A stretch of 40,303 nt of DNA from VGCC01 sp044375955. GTDB lineage: Bacteria; Actinomycetota; Actinomycetes; S36-B12. Under the pieces are notes generated by a model, which worked only from the letters and a program-made list of their open reading frames with translations, made no database searches and was not told where the DNA came from. This document shows positions 16,325-23,088 of the stretch, one piece after another. Made by a program: the position numbers and the translations under genes. Numbering within the stretch: the stretch's first letter is position 1; each line of letters begins with the position of its first letter. Location of the stretch: positions 1 to 40,303 of the forward strand of contig JBILLS010000015.1 of assembly GCA_044375955.1 (NCBI GenBank), in the 5' to 3' direction.

Positions 16325-17398
16325 TTGAACTGGGCGCGGCTCCCAGATTTCCCCTGGGACACCCTCGCGCCTGCGCGTGAGCGCGCAGCCGCACACCACG
16401 ACGGCATCGTCGACCTCTCCGTCGGCACTCCCGTCGACCCCACTCCCTCCGTGGTCACCGATGCCCTGATCGCGCACGCGAATGCACCCGGGTATCCCGC
16501 GACGGCGGGAACCGATGCGATGCGCGCATCGATCCACGGGTGGATCGAGCGGCGACTCGGTGGAGTCGCCGGGTCCGCGGTCCTGCCGACGATCGGCTCC
16601 AAGGAGGCGATCGCCACTCTGCCCTGGGTGCTGGGTCTGTCCGGGCCGGTCGTCATTCCAGAGATCGCCTATCCCACCTACGCCGTCGGCGCGGTGGCCG
16701 CCGGCCTGGACTACGTGGCGAGCGACCGTCCCGAGGAGGTCGCCGATGCCAGTGCGATCTGGGTGAACTCGCCGTCGAACCCCACGGGGCGGGTGTTGTC
16801 CGCGCACCGTCTGGCGGAGATCGTCGCCCATGCGCGCAGCCGTGGGATTCCGGTCCTCAGCGATGAGTGCTACATCGAACTGGGGTGGACCGCACAGCCG
16901 GTGTCGGTCCTGCACCCGGATGTCAATGGTGGTGACCTGAGGGGAATCGTCGCCGTGCACTCCCTCTCGAAGCGCTCCACCATGGCCGGATACCGATTCG
17001 GATTCGTCGCCGGTGATCCGCGCGTGATCGCCGATCTGCTGGAGCGCCGCAAGCACCTGGGAGAGATGGTCCCGACCCCCGTCCAGCACGCCGCGGCGGC
17101 GGCCTACGCCGACGATGCCCACGTCGAGGAGCAGCGTGCCCGCTACGCCCGCAGGCGCGGCCGTCTGCATGCTGCCGTCGTATCGGCCGGTTTCACCATC
17201 GACCACAGTGATGCGGGGTTGTACCTCTGGATCACGCGTGATGAACCCTGCTGGGATGTCGTCGACTGGTTCGCGGAACGGGGCATCCTCGTGACGCCGG
17301 GAGACTTCTACGGACCCCGCGGCGCGCGACATGTGCGGGTGGCGCTGACGGCGACCGACGCGACCGTGGACGCGGCCGTGGAACGTCTGACGGTGTGA
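16325..17398 (+). CDS. dapC: Succinyldiaminopimelate transaminase
   Basis: A 357-residue fold-type I PLP aminotransferase that converts N-succinyl-2-amino-6-oxopimelate to N-succinyl-LL-diaminopimelate in lysine and peptidoglycan biosynthesis. The cofactor lysine is K216 in HSLSKRSTMAGYR. NSPSNPTG (148-155) and SDECY (179-183) are the usual PLP-binding elements. The N-terminus LPDFPWDTLAPARERAAAH is characteristic of actinobacterial DapC. The start is TTG, two bases after the ferredoxin stop, with no clear Shine-Dalgarno sequence, so translation probably depends on coupling. The presence of dapD and dapE in the same window supports DapC over other class I aminotransferases. Confidence 0.93.
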   Translation: MNWARLPDFPWDTLAPARERAAAHHDGIVDLSVGTPVDPTPSVVTDALIAHANAPGYPATAGTDAMRASIHGWIERRLGGVAGSAVLPTIGSKEAIATLPWVLGLSGPVVIPEIAYPTYAVGAVAAGLDYVASDRPEEVADASAIWVNSPSNPTGRVLSAHRLAEIVAHARSRGIPVLSDECYIELGWTAQPVSVLHPDVNGGDLRGIVAVHSLSKRSTMAGYRFGFVAGDPRVIADLLERRKHLGEMVPTPVQHAAAAAYADDAHVEEQRARYARRRGRLHAAVVSAGFTIDHSDAGLYLWITRDEPCWDVVDWFAERGILVTPGDFYGPRGARHVRVALTATDATVDAAVERLTV

Positions 17399-17399
17399 G

Positions 17400-17416
17400 C
17401 CCGGTCACGGACCGGG
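17400..17416 (+). terminator. Hairpin after dapC
   Basis: A perfect 7-bp stem (CCCGGTC/GACCGGG) with an ACG loop starts two bases after the dapC stop. It has no U-tract; GTTCCCC follows. Such U-poor hairpins are proposed terminators in GC-rich actinobacteria, so this may end the fdxA-dapC transcript before the gltA promoter. Confidence 0.5.
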
Positions 17417-17446
17417 GTTCCCCATCTCACCCCCACGACGCGTCGG

Positions 17447-17466
17447 TACGCTCGGCGTAGGAGGAG
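17447..17466 (+). promoter_or_regulatory. gltA -10 and strong ribosome-binding site
   Basis: TACGCT (17447-17452) is the candidate -10, giving a start near 17459. The very short leader is essentially GGAGGAG (17460-17466), three bases before the GTG. The strong Shine-Dalgarno sequence fits high expression of citrate synthase. Confidence 0.6.
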
Positions 17467-17469
17467 TGC

Positions 17470-18753
17470 GTGAGCGACTACATACTGAACTACCCCGGGG
17501 GCGAGTTACCTCTCAGCGAAGTCCCGGCAACCGTCGGTGAGCGGGGCCTCGACATCGCCCCACTGCTCAAGGACACCGGACACGTCACCCTCGATCACGG
17601 ATTCCTGAACACTGCGGCGTGTTCCTCGGCCATCACCTACATCGATGGCGATGCCGGCATCCTGCGCTACCGCGGCTACCCGATCGAGCAACTCGCAGAG
17701 AAGTCCACCTTCCTCGAGGTCGCGTACCTGCTCAACTACGGGGATCTCCCCACCGCGCAGGAACTGGCCGATTTCGAGTCCTCGATCACCAAGCACACGA
17801 TGCTGCACGAGGAACTGCGCATGTTCTTCGATGGTTTCCCGCGGGATGCGCACCCCATGCCGGTTCTCTCGTCGGCGGTCTCGGCCCTGTCCACCTTCTA
17901 TCAGGATTCTCTGGACCCGTTCGACCCCGAGCAGGTGCACATCTCCATGATCCGCCTGCTGGCGAAGGTTCCCACCATCGCGGCATACGCCTACAAGAAG
18001 TCGGTGGGCCAGCCCTATCTGTACCCGGACAACAATCTCGGCTTCATCGCGAACTTCCTGCGCATGACCTTCGGGGTACCTGCGGAGGAGTACGTTCCGG
18101 ATCCGATCGTGGTCCGCGCACTCGATCAACTCTTCATCCTGCATGCGGACCACGAACAGAACTGCTCCACGTCGACCGTGCGCATGGTGGGCTCGTCCCA
18201 CGCGAACCTCTTCGCCTCGGTGTCGGCGGGCATCAACGCACTCTTCGGCCCGCTGCACGGAGGTGCCAACCAGGCTGTCTTGGAGATGCTGGCGGAGATC
18301 CACGCCTCCGACGAAGGAGTCGAGGGGTTCATTCGGCGCGTCAAGAATCGTGAAGACGGGATCCGCCTCATGGGCTTCGGTCATCGCGTCTACAAGAACT
18401 ACGACCCACGGGCCGCCATCGTCAAGAAGACCGCCTACGAGGTCCTCGATCAGATGAAGGTCGATGATCCCCTCCTTGAGATCGCCCTGAGACTCGAGGA
18501 GGTGGCTCTCGCGGACGACTTCTTCGTCGGGCGCAAGCTCTACCCGAACGTCGACTTCTACACGGGCTTGATCTACAAGGCGATGGGCTTCCCGACCCGC
18601 ATGTTCACGGTGATGTTCGCACTCGGTCGCCTACCGGGGTGGATTGCCCAGTGGAACGAGATGATCAACGACCCCACCACCAAGATCGGCCGGCCGCGTC
18701 AGGTCTACGTGGGCGAAGTGATGCGGGACTACATCCCGCTCGGCGACCGCTGA
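17470..18753 (+). CDS. gltA: Citrate synthase (type II, GltA)
   Basis: The 427-residue enzyme condenses oxaloacetate and acetyl-CoA, the entry step of the TCA cycle. The catalytic residues are H263 (PLHGGAN), H305 (GFGHRVYKN) and D362 (VDFYTG), almost the E. coli numbering. The N-terminal beta domain and length place it with the hexameric, NADH-sensitive type II enzymes; allosteric behaviour is inferred only from family. The GTG start has GGAGGAG immediately upstream. Its TGA stop abuts the convergent dapD stop to form TGATCA, with no intergenic base. Its position between dapC and dapD interrupts the lysine genes. Confidence 0.97.
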   Translation: MSDYILNYPGGELPLSEVPATVGERGLDIAPLLKDTGHVTLDHGFLNTAACSSAITYIDGDAGILRYRGYPIEQLAEKSTFLEVAYLLNYGDLPTAQELADFESSITKHTMLHEELRMFFDGFPRDAHPMPVLSSAVSALSTFYQDSLDPFDPEQVHISMIRLLAKVPTIAAYAYKKSVGQPYLYPDNNLGFIANFLRMTFGVPAEEYVPDPIVVRALDQLFILHADHEQNCSTSTVRMVGSSHANLFASVSAGINALFGPLHGGANQAVLEMLAEIHASDEGVEGFIRRVKNREDGIRLMGFGHRVYKNYDPRAAIVKKTAYEVLDQMKVDDPLLEIALRLEEVALADDFFVGRKLYPNVDFYTGLIYKAMGFPTRMFTVMFALGRLPGWIAQWNEMINDPTTKIGRPRQVYVGEVMRDYIPLGDR

Positions 18754-19671
18754 TCAGTCGTTGGTGTGCAGCGCCGGGTTCAAGCCCTGCCACTGACCCG
18801 ATCGCGGCGTCACTTCGATGGCCCCGGTGCTGGAATTGCGTCGGAACAACAATCCGCTCGCCCCGGACACCTCCCGTGCCTTGACGGTGGTTCCATCCGG
18901 TAGGAGAACCTTGGAACCTGCGGTGACGTAGAGCCCCGCTTCGACGATGCAGTCGTCACCCAGCGAGATCCCGACTCCGGCGTTGGCGCCGATGAGGCAG
19001 CCACCCCCGATGCTGATGACCTCGGTACCTCCCCCGGAGAGCGTTCCCATGATCGAGGCCCCGCCCCCGATGTCCGAGCCGTTGCCGACGATGACCCCGG
19101 CGGAAATGCGGCCCTCGACCATCGATGTGCCGAGGGTCCCGGCGTTGAAGTTCACGAATCCCTCGTGCATTACGACGGTGCCCTCGGCCAGGTGGGCTCC
19201 GAGGCGTACGCGGTCGGCGTCGGCGATGCGCACGCCGCCGGGGACGACGTAGTCGATCATGCGGGGGAAGCGGTCGATCCCGAAGACGGTGAGGTGGATG
19301 CCCCGGGCGCGTGCCCGCAGACGCACCTGCGTGACGCGATCGACGGCGACGGGGCCGATGTTGGTCCACGCCACGAGCGGAAGGAGACCGAAGATCCCGT
19401 CCAGGTTGATCGTGCGTGGTGCGGCGAGACGGGCGGAGAGCAGGTGCAGGCGGAGGTAGGCATCGGCTGTGTTCTCCGGGGCGGCATCGAGGTCATCGAC
19501 GACCGTACGCACTGTCTGGACTTCCACCTCGCGCAGTTCGTCATGGCTGATGCCGGACTCCAGGCCGGCCACGTCCGCAGGCGTCGCACCTAACGTCGGA
19601 GCCGGGTACCAGACATCCAAGACGACCCCATCGCACAGGGTGGCCAGTCCCAGGCCTGAGGCGGTGCGCAT
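18754..19671 (-). CDS. dapD: Tetrahydrodipicolinate N-succinyltransferase
   Basis: A 305-residue acyltransferase moving succinyl from succinyl-CoA to tetrahydrodipicolinate, the first step of the succinylase branch to meso-diaminopimelate and lysine. The C-terminal part is a left-handed parallel beta-helix of hexapeptide repeats (MHEGFVNFNAGTLG, GSDIGGGASIMGTLSGGG, GGGCLIGANAGVGISLGDDC), and the protein is expected to be a trimer. The N-terminal domain matches the actinobacterial DapD type. The ATG at 19671 is chosen over an upstream in-frame start because TACGGT (19678-19683, minus strand) ends six bases before it. That hexamer is shared almost base for base with the dapE promoter. Confidence 0.94.
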   Translation of the reverse strand: MRTASGLGLATLCDGVVLDVWYPAPTLGATPADVAGLESGISHDELREVEVQTVRTVVDDLDAAPENTADAYLRLHLLSARLAAPRTINLDGIFGLLPLVAWTNIGPVAVDRVTQVRLRARARGIHLTVFGIDRFPRMIDYVVPGGVRIADADRVRLGAHLAEGTVVMHEGFVNFNAGTLGTSMVEGRISAGVIVGNGSDIGGGASIMGTLSGGGTEVISIGGGCLIGANAGVGISLGDDCIVEAGLYVTAGSKVLLPDGTTVKAREVSGASGLLFRRNSSTGAIEVTPRSGQWQGLNPALHTND

Positions 19672-19675
19672 CGCA

Positions 19676-19684
19676 CTACCGTAG
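19676..19684. promoter_or_regulatory. Shared bidirectional -10 for dapD and dapE
   Basis: CTACCGTAG is symmetric around its central base. It supplies TACCGT (19677-19682) six bases before the dapE GTG on the plus strand and TACGGT (19678-19683) six bases before the dapD ATG on the minus strand. The start codons are 17 bp apart, so any -35 contacts lie inside the opposite coding region. Confidence 0.75.
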
Positions 19685-19688
19685 CGAC

Positions 19689-20768
19689 GTGGCACTCGAT
19701 ACCGGTGGAGATGTGATCGATCTCGCCTGTCAATTGATCGATATCCCGAGTGTTTCCGGCGATGAGCGAGTCATCGCGGATTTGATCGAAGCGGTGCTGA
19801 TGGATGCACCGCATCTCAACGTCACCCGTATCGGACACACACTGGTTGCGCGGACGGAGCGCGGGGCCAGTCGCCGGGTGCTCATCGGTGGCCATCTCGA
19901 CACGGTCCCCGGCAACCATGCCCGTGCCTCCGTGGTCGACGGTGTGTTGTCCGGCCTGGGCTCGGTGGACATGAAGGCCAACGTCGCGATCGCGCTCCGC
20001 GCGGCCCTGGACGTCACTGAGCCGGTGTATGACGTCACCTACCTTTTCTATGACTGTGAAGAGGTTGAAGCAGAACGAAACGGTCTCCTGCGCGTTCTAC
20101 GTGAGCGACCGGAGCTTCTGGAGTGTGACGTTGCGATCCTGATGGAACCGAGTAATGGTGGCGTCGAGGCAGGTTGCCAGGGAACGATGCGGGTCGAGGT
20201 CGCGATTCCGGGTGAGCGTGCCCACAGTGCGCGTGCGTGGATGGGAACCAACGCGATCCACGGTGCCCATCGGCTCCTCGCGGCCCTGGATGCCTTCGAA
20301 GCCGAGCAGCCGGTTGTCGATGGGTTGACCTACCGTGAGGGACTCAATGCGGTGGGTATCCGTGGAGGTGTGGCCGGCAACGTGATTCCGGATTCCTGTG
20401 TCGTGACGCTGAACTACCGCTTCGCACCGCACCGCACCGAGGAGCAGGCGCGGGAGTTCCTCGAGTCCTTCATCGCGAAGGCAGGTGTAGGCGATGCCGT
20501 GGTGGAGATCGTGGATTCGGCGCCCGGGGCACGACCGGGGGTGAACGATCCCTTCATCGCCGGTTTCATCGCTGCGATGGGTGTGTCACCACGGCCCAAG
20601 TACGGGTGGACGGATGTGGCGCGGTTCAGCGCCCTGGGTGTCCCGGCACTCAACTTCGGTGCGGGGGATCCGAGCCTTGCGCACCACGCGGACGAGCACG
20701 TGCAGGTGAGCCAGGTGCGCGAGGTCGAAGGTCTCCTGCGCACCTGGCTGACAACTACGCCTGCTTGA
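19689..20768 (+). CDS. dapE: Succinyl-diaminopimelate desuccinylase
   Basis: A 359-residue di-zinc M20 peptidase-family enzyme that releases succinate from N-succinyl-LL-diaminopimelate. Metal-site elements are visible: H69-L-D71, D94 in GSVDMK, E124/E125 in DCEEVEAERNG, E153 in LMEPSN, and a late histidine in AHHADEHV. The lid domain lies between, around 170-280. The GTG start follows TACCGT by six bases and is separated from divergent dapD by 17 bp, so both lysine genes are probably fired from one symmetric element. Its 3' end overlaps convergent yceI by 14 bp. Confidence 0.94.
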   Translation: MALDTGGDVIDLACQLIDIPSVSGDERVIADLIEAVLMDAPHLNVTRIGHTLVARTERGASRRVLIGGHLDTVPGNHARASVVDGVLSGLGSVDMKANVAIALRAALDVTEPVYDVTYLFYDCEEVEAERNGLLRVLRERPELLECDVAILMEPSNGGVEAGCQGTMRVEVAIPGERAHSARAWMGTNAIHGAHRLLAALDAFEAEQPVVDGLTYREGLNAVGIRGGVAGNVIPDSCVVTLNYRFAPHRTEEQAREFLESFIAKAGVGDAVVEIVDSAPGARPGVNDPFIAGFIAAMGVSPRPKYGWTDVARFSALGVPALNFGAGDPSLAHHADEHVQVSQVREVEGLLRTWLTTTPA

Positions 20769-21300
20769 TCGCCTCGACATCCAGGGTGATCTTGACCTCG
20801 TCGCTCACGAGAACGCCACCGGTTTCGAGTGCGGCGTTCCACACCAGGCCGTAGTCCTTGCGGTTGATTGTCGCCTCGCCCTCGAATCCGATGCGCGTGT
20901 TCCCGAACGGGTCCTGGCTGATGCCCACGAGCTCGAATTCCACCGGAACCGTCGTGGTCACACCGTGCAGGCTGAACTCACCGGTGACGATGAAGTCGTC
21001 ACCGTCGGCCCGTACGCCCGTGCTGGTGAAGGTGAGGGTGGGGAACTTCTCGACGTCGAGGAAGTCGGGGGACTTGAGGTGGGCGTCCCGATCCGCATTA
21101 CCGGTCGAGATGCTCGCGGTCTGGGCCACGAGTTCCGCCGAGCTCGCGGCCGGGTTCGCGCCGTCGAGGGTCATGGAGCCGGAGAAGTCCGTGAACTCAC
21201 CGCGGACCTTGGCGATCATCGCGTGCCGGACCGTGAAGCCGATGGTGGTGTGGGACTGGTCGATGACCCAGGTCCCGGTCGTTGCTGAGAGGTCTGCCAT
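20755..21300 (-). CDS. YceI family lipid/isoprenoid-binding protein
   Basis: A 181-residue lipocalin-like YceI-domain protein. Family features include WVIDQSHTTIGFTVRHAMIAKVRGEF near the start (read as two segments), SGSMTLDG, HLKSPDFLDVEKFPTLTF and GEFSLHGVTTTVPVEFE. YceI proteins bind amphiphiles such as polyisoprenoids. This one lacks a signal peptide and should be cytoplasmic. The ATG at 21300 has GGAAGGG six bases upstream. A perfect palindrome, GTTGAATGTTCAAC, lies between the predicted -10 and the start, so MarR-type repression is likely. No MarR gene is in the window. Confidence 0.93.
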   Translation of the reverse strand: MADLSATTGTWVIDQSHTTIGFTVRHAMIAKVRGEFTDFSGSMTLDGANPAASSAELVAQTASISTGNADRDAHLKSPDFLDVEKFPTLTFTSTGVRADGDDFIVTGEFSLHGVTTTVPVEFELVGISQDPFGNTRIGFEGEATINRKDYGLVWNAALETGGVLVSDEVKITLDVEAIKQA

Positions 21301-21319
21301 CTGGTGCCCTTCCAAAATA

Positions 21320-21333
21320 GTTGAATGTTCAAC
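21320..21333. promoter_or_regulatory. Candidate MarR-family operator in the yceI promoter
   Basis: GTTGAATGTTCAAC is a perfect 14-bp palindrome of the TTGAA-N2-TTCAA type commonly bound by MarR regulators. On the minus strand it lies just downstream of TAGGAT (21337-21342), over the expected yceI transcript start. An alternative -10, TATTTT (21314-21319), would place it upstream. In either case binding would block the promoter. Confidence 0.7.
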
Positions 21334-21383
21334 AGAATCCTAGCCGCCCTGCGTGCGGCTGTCCAACCCGGTTTAATTCAGGG

Positions 21384-21596
21384 GTGCCGGTGTTCTTCGT
21401 CCTTGTCGCCATCGGTGTCGTCGGAGCGGCCTTCTGGTGGTGGACCCGGACCCGGTGGTCGGATGCGCCCGCGCCCGTCGCACGCGATGAACGGCCCGCG
21501 GGATTCGACGTGGTCCTGCGTGGCTACCGCATGGACGAGGTCGATGCCGAGGTCGAGGCCCTGCGGGCACGTGTGCGCCAGCTGGAGGGGCGATGA
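21384..21596 (+). CDS. Small membrane-anchored DivIVA-domain protein
   Basis: A 70-residue protein with one N-terminal membrane helix (about 3-20, including FWWW) followed by a short segment, GFDVVLRGYRMDEVDAEVEAL. The GYRMDEVD sequence is the signature of the DivIVA/Wag31 N-terminal domain. The long coiled-coil of true DivIVA is absent, so this is a mini version and not the polar scaffold itself. It might recruit to or sense the growth pole or septum; that is inference. The GTG start follows TTTAAT (21372-21377) by six bases. It overlaps the next gene by four bases (ATGA). Confidence 0.72.
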   Translation: MPVFFVLVAIGVVGAAFWWWTRTRWSDAPAPVARDERPAGFDVVLRGYRMDEVDAEVEALRARVRQLEGR

Positions 21597-22084
21597 CCCG
21601 CCAGCCCGCCACGTCCCACCTCAGCCTCGACGTCGTCGTCGCCGCCCCCCCGGAGGCGGTGTTCGCCGCCCTGACCCAGTGGGCCGAACAGGGGCGCTGG
21701 ATGCTCGGGACCCGGGTCTCGGTCACCGGGGGTGACGGGGTCTCGGTCGGATCGGAACTCTCCGCATGGACGGGTCTCGGTCGGGTCGGCTTCTGGGACA
21801 CGATGGTGATCACCCGGTGGGAGCCGCCTGCACGGGTCGACGTCCTGCACACCGGTGCCGTCGTCCGCGGGACGGGCTCCATGGAGGTGCTCGCGCTCCC
21901 CGGTCGGCGATCCCGTTTCCTGTGGTCCGAGGACCTGGTCATCCCGCTCGGTGCCCTGGGTGCGATCGGTTGGCCGGTCGTGCGGCCGGTCTTCCGTGCC
22001 GGCGTTCTCAAGTCCCTGCGCGCCTTCGCCCGCCTCGTGGAGACCGGGACCCTGCCGAGCGCCCCCCTGTCGCTCAGGGGATAA
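21593..22084 (+). CDS. SRPBCC (START/Bet v1-like) family protein
   Basis: A 163-residue protein of the helix-grip fold used for hydrophobic ligands. The N-terminal strand-helix segment (LDVVVAAPPEAVFAALTQW, WMLGTRV) and the C-terminal long helix (VRPVFRAGVLKSLRAFARLVE) are typical of polyketide-cyclase-like SRPBCC proteins. The ligand is unknown. Its ATG overlaps the mini-DivIVA gene stop (ATGA), so the two are translationally coupled and probably act together. No catalytic residue can be assigned. Confidence 0.82.
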   Translation: MTRQPATSHLSLDVVVAAPPEAVFAALTQWAEQGRWMLGTRVSVTGGDGVSVGSELSAWTGLGRVGFWDTMVITRWEPPARVDVLHTGAVVRGTGSMEVLALPGRRSRFLWSEDLVIPLGALGAIGWPVVRPVFRAGVLKSLRAFARLVETGTLPSAPLSLRG

Positions 22085-22136
22085 TGGTGCATTCGCTGTG
22101 GAGCCCTCGGGGTTCGGCAGCCAGGAAGGGGTTCAC

Positions 22137-22307
22137 ATGGCCGCGATGAAGCCGAGAACGGGCGATGGTCCGCTCGAGGTCACCAAGGAGGGCCGCGGTT
22201 ACGTGATGCGTGTTCCCCTGGAGGGCGGCGGCCGTCTCGTCGTCGAGCTCAATGCCACCGAGGTCAAAGACCTCGGCGACGCACTGCTGGCCGCTGTCCC
22301 CGGTTAG
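22137..22307 (+). CDS. DUF3117 small protein
   Basis: A 56-residue protein (MAAMKPRTGDGPLEVTKEG start, then MRVPLEGGGRLVVELNATE) that is nearly invariant across actinobacteria. Function is unknown. The compact beta-rich sequence has no membrane segment. GGAAGG stands seven bases before the ATG. A GATAAT-like -10 overlaps the end of the upstream gene, so it may have its own promoter. Its stop overlaps that of the convergent O-methyltransferase in TTAG (22304-22307). The high conservation suggests a core cytoplasmic role. Confidence 0.9.
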   Translation: MAAMKPRTGDGPLEVTKEGRGYVMRVPLEGGGRLVVELNATEVKDLGDALLAAVPG

Positions 22308-22963
22308 TCGCCGGCTTCCTCGGACCTGCGGGCCAGGAGCGCCACCAGGAGTCCCGAACCCACCGTCATCAGGGCGGGTACCCAATCGTCGTCGTGTTCG
22401 ATCATGCCCGCCGCGTCCCGGAGTGCGGTGGTGTCCACATCGCGCTGCGACGGATCGGCCATACCGGTGCGGCCGAGCATGCCGCATAGGACGAGCAAGC
22501 CGCCGATTCGCAGGAGTCGCTTCGCCTGGCTGACGATGGCCGGATACTCGGCACGGTCACCGTCGACCACGACGAGGTCGTAGGCGCCGTCGGACATGCG
22601 CGGGAGCACATCGAGGGCCCGGCCCGCGATCAGGCGTGAGCGCGACGGGCTATGGCCCAGCTCGGTGAAGGTCTCGCGTGCGGCACGCTGCCCCTCGGCT
22701 TCGATATCGATGCTCGTGAGCACGCCACCATGTGTCATGCCGGCGAGGAGTGCGGCGCCGGAGACGCCAGCCCCCGTTCCCACCTCGACGATCGCCTGGG
22801 CGGAGATCGCCGCAGCCAGGAGGCGGAGGGTGGTGGCGGCGGCGGGCGAGACGGGCTCCACGCCGAGTTCCTCGGAACGATCCCGCGCGCGGCGGAGTGC
22901 TTCGCCCTCGTCGACCCACGAGTCGGCGAAGGCCCAAGCCTGAGCGGTGACCGGAGTGCTCAT
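22304..22963 (-). CDS. O-methyltransferase family 3 (class I SAM-dependent)
   Basis: A 219-residue catechol/caffeoyl-CoA-type O-methyltransferase. The SAM-binding motif is VEVGTGAGVSGAALLAG, with an acidic ribose contact in LTSIDIEAEGQ and the DLVVVDGDRAEYP motif carrying metal ligands. The natural substrate is unknown; the M. tuberculosis relative Rv1220c occupies the same neighbourhood. A GGGGGAG Shine-Dalgarno sequence precedes the ATG. It is divergent from the HtrA gene across 125 bp; in mycobacteria sigE and its anti-sigma gene sit in this interval, and here they do not. Confidence 0.9.
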   Translation of the reverse strand: MSTPVTAQAWAFADSWVDEGEALRRARDRSEELGVEPVSPAAATTLRLLAAAISAQAIVEVGTGAGVSGAALLAGMTHGGVLTSIDIEAEGQRAARETFTELGHSPSRSRLIAGRALDVLPRMSDGAYDLVVVDGDRAEYPAIVSQAKRLLRIGGLLVLCGMLGRTGMADPSQRDVDTTALRDAAGMIEHDDDWVPALMTVGSGLLVALLARRSEEAGD

Positions 22964-23024
22964 GTTCTCCCCCTCGGGTGGAGCTGGTCGGGTGGGCAGC
23001 GCGCGATGCGAGCCTAACGTCCTC

Positions 23025-23030
23025 TACGGT
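23025..23030 (+). promoter_or_regulatory. Candidate -10 of the HtrA-type protease gene
   Basis: TACGGT lies in the 125-bp gap before the protease gene and would give a leader of about 50 bases. A GAGG stands four bases before the ATG at 23089. No extracytoplasmic-sigma type -35 was recognised by eye. Confidence 0.4.
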
Positions 23031-23088
23031 GGAGGTCTGGTGCTCTGCAGGAACATCAGCACACGCGACGACCCGTGAACGAGGCTGG

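Noticed and set aside
17506..18384. Long open frames antisense to gltA, glpX, xseA, dapD and other genes
   Set aside because: They mirror real genes, lack family features, and have compositions (arginine-, proline- or histidine-rich) expected from reading GC-rich codons out of frame.
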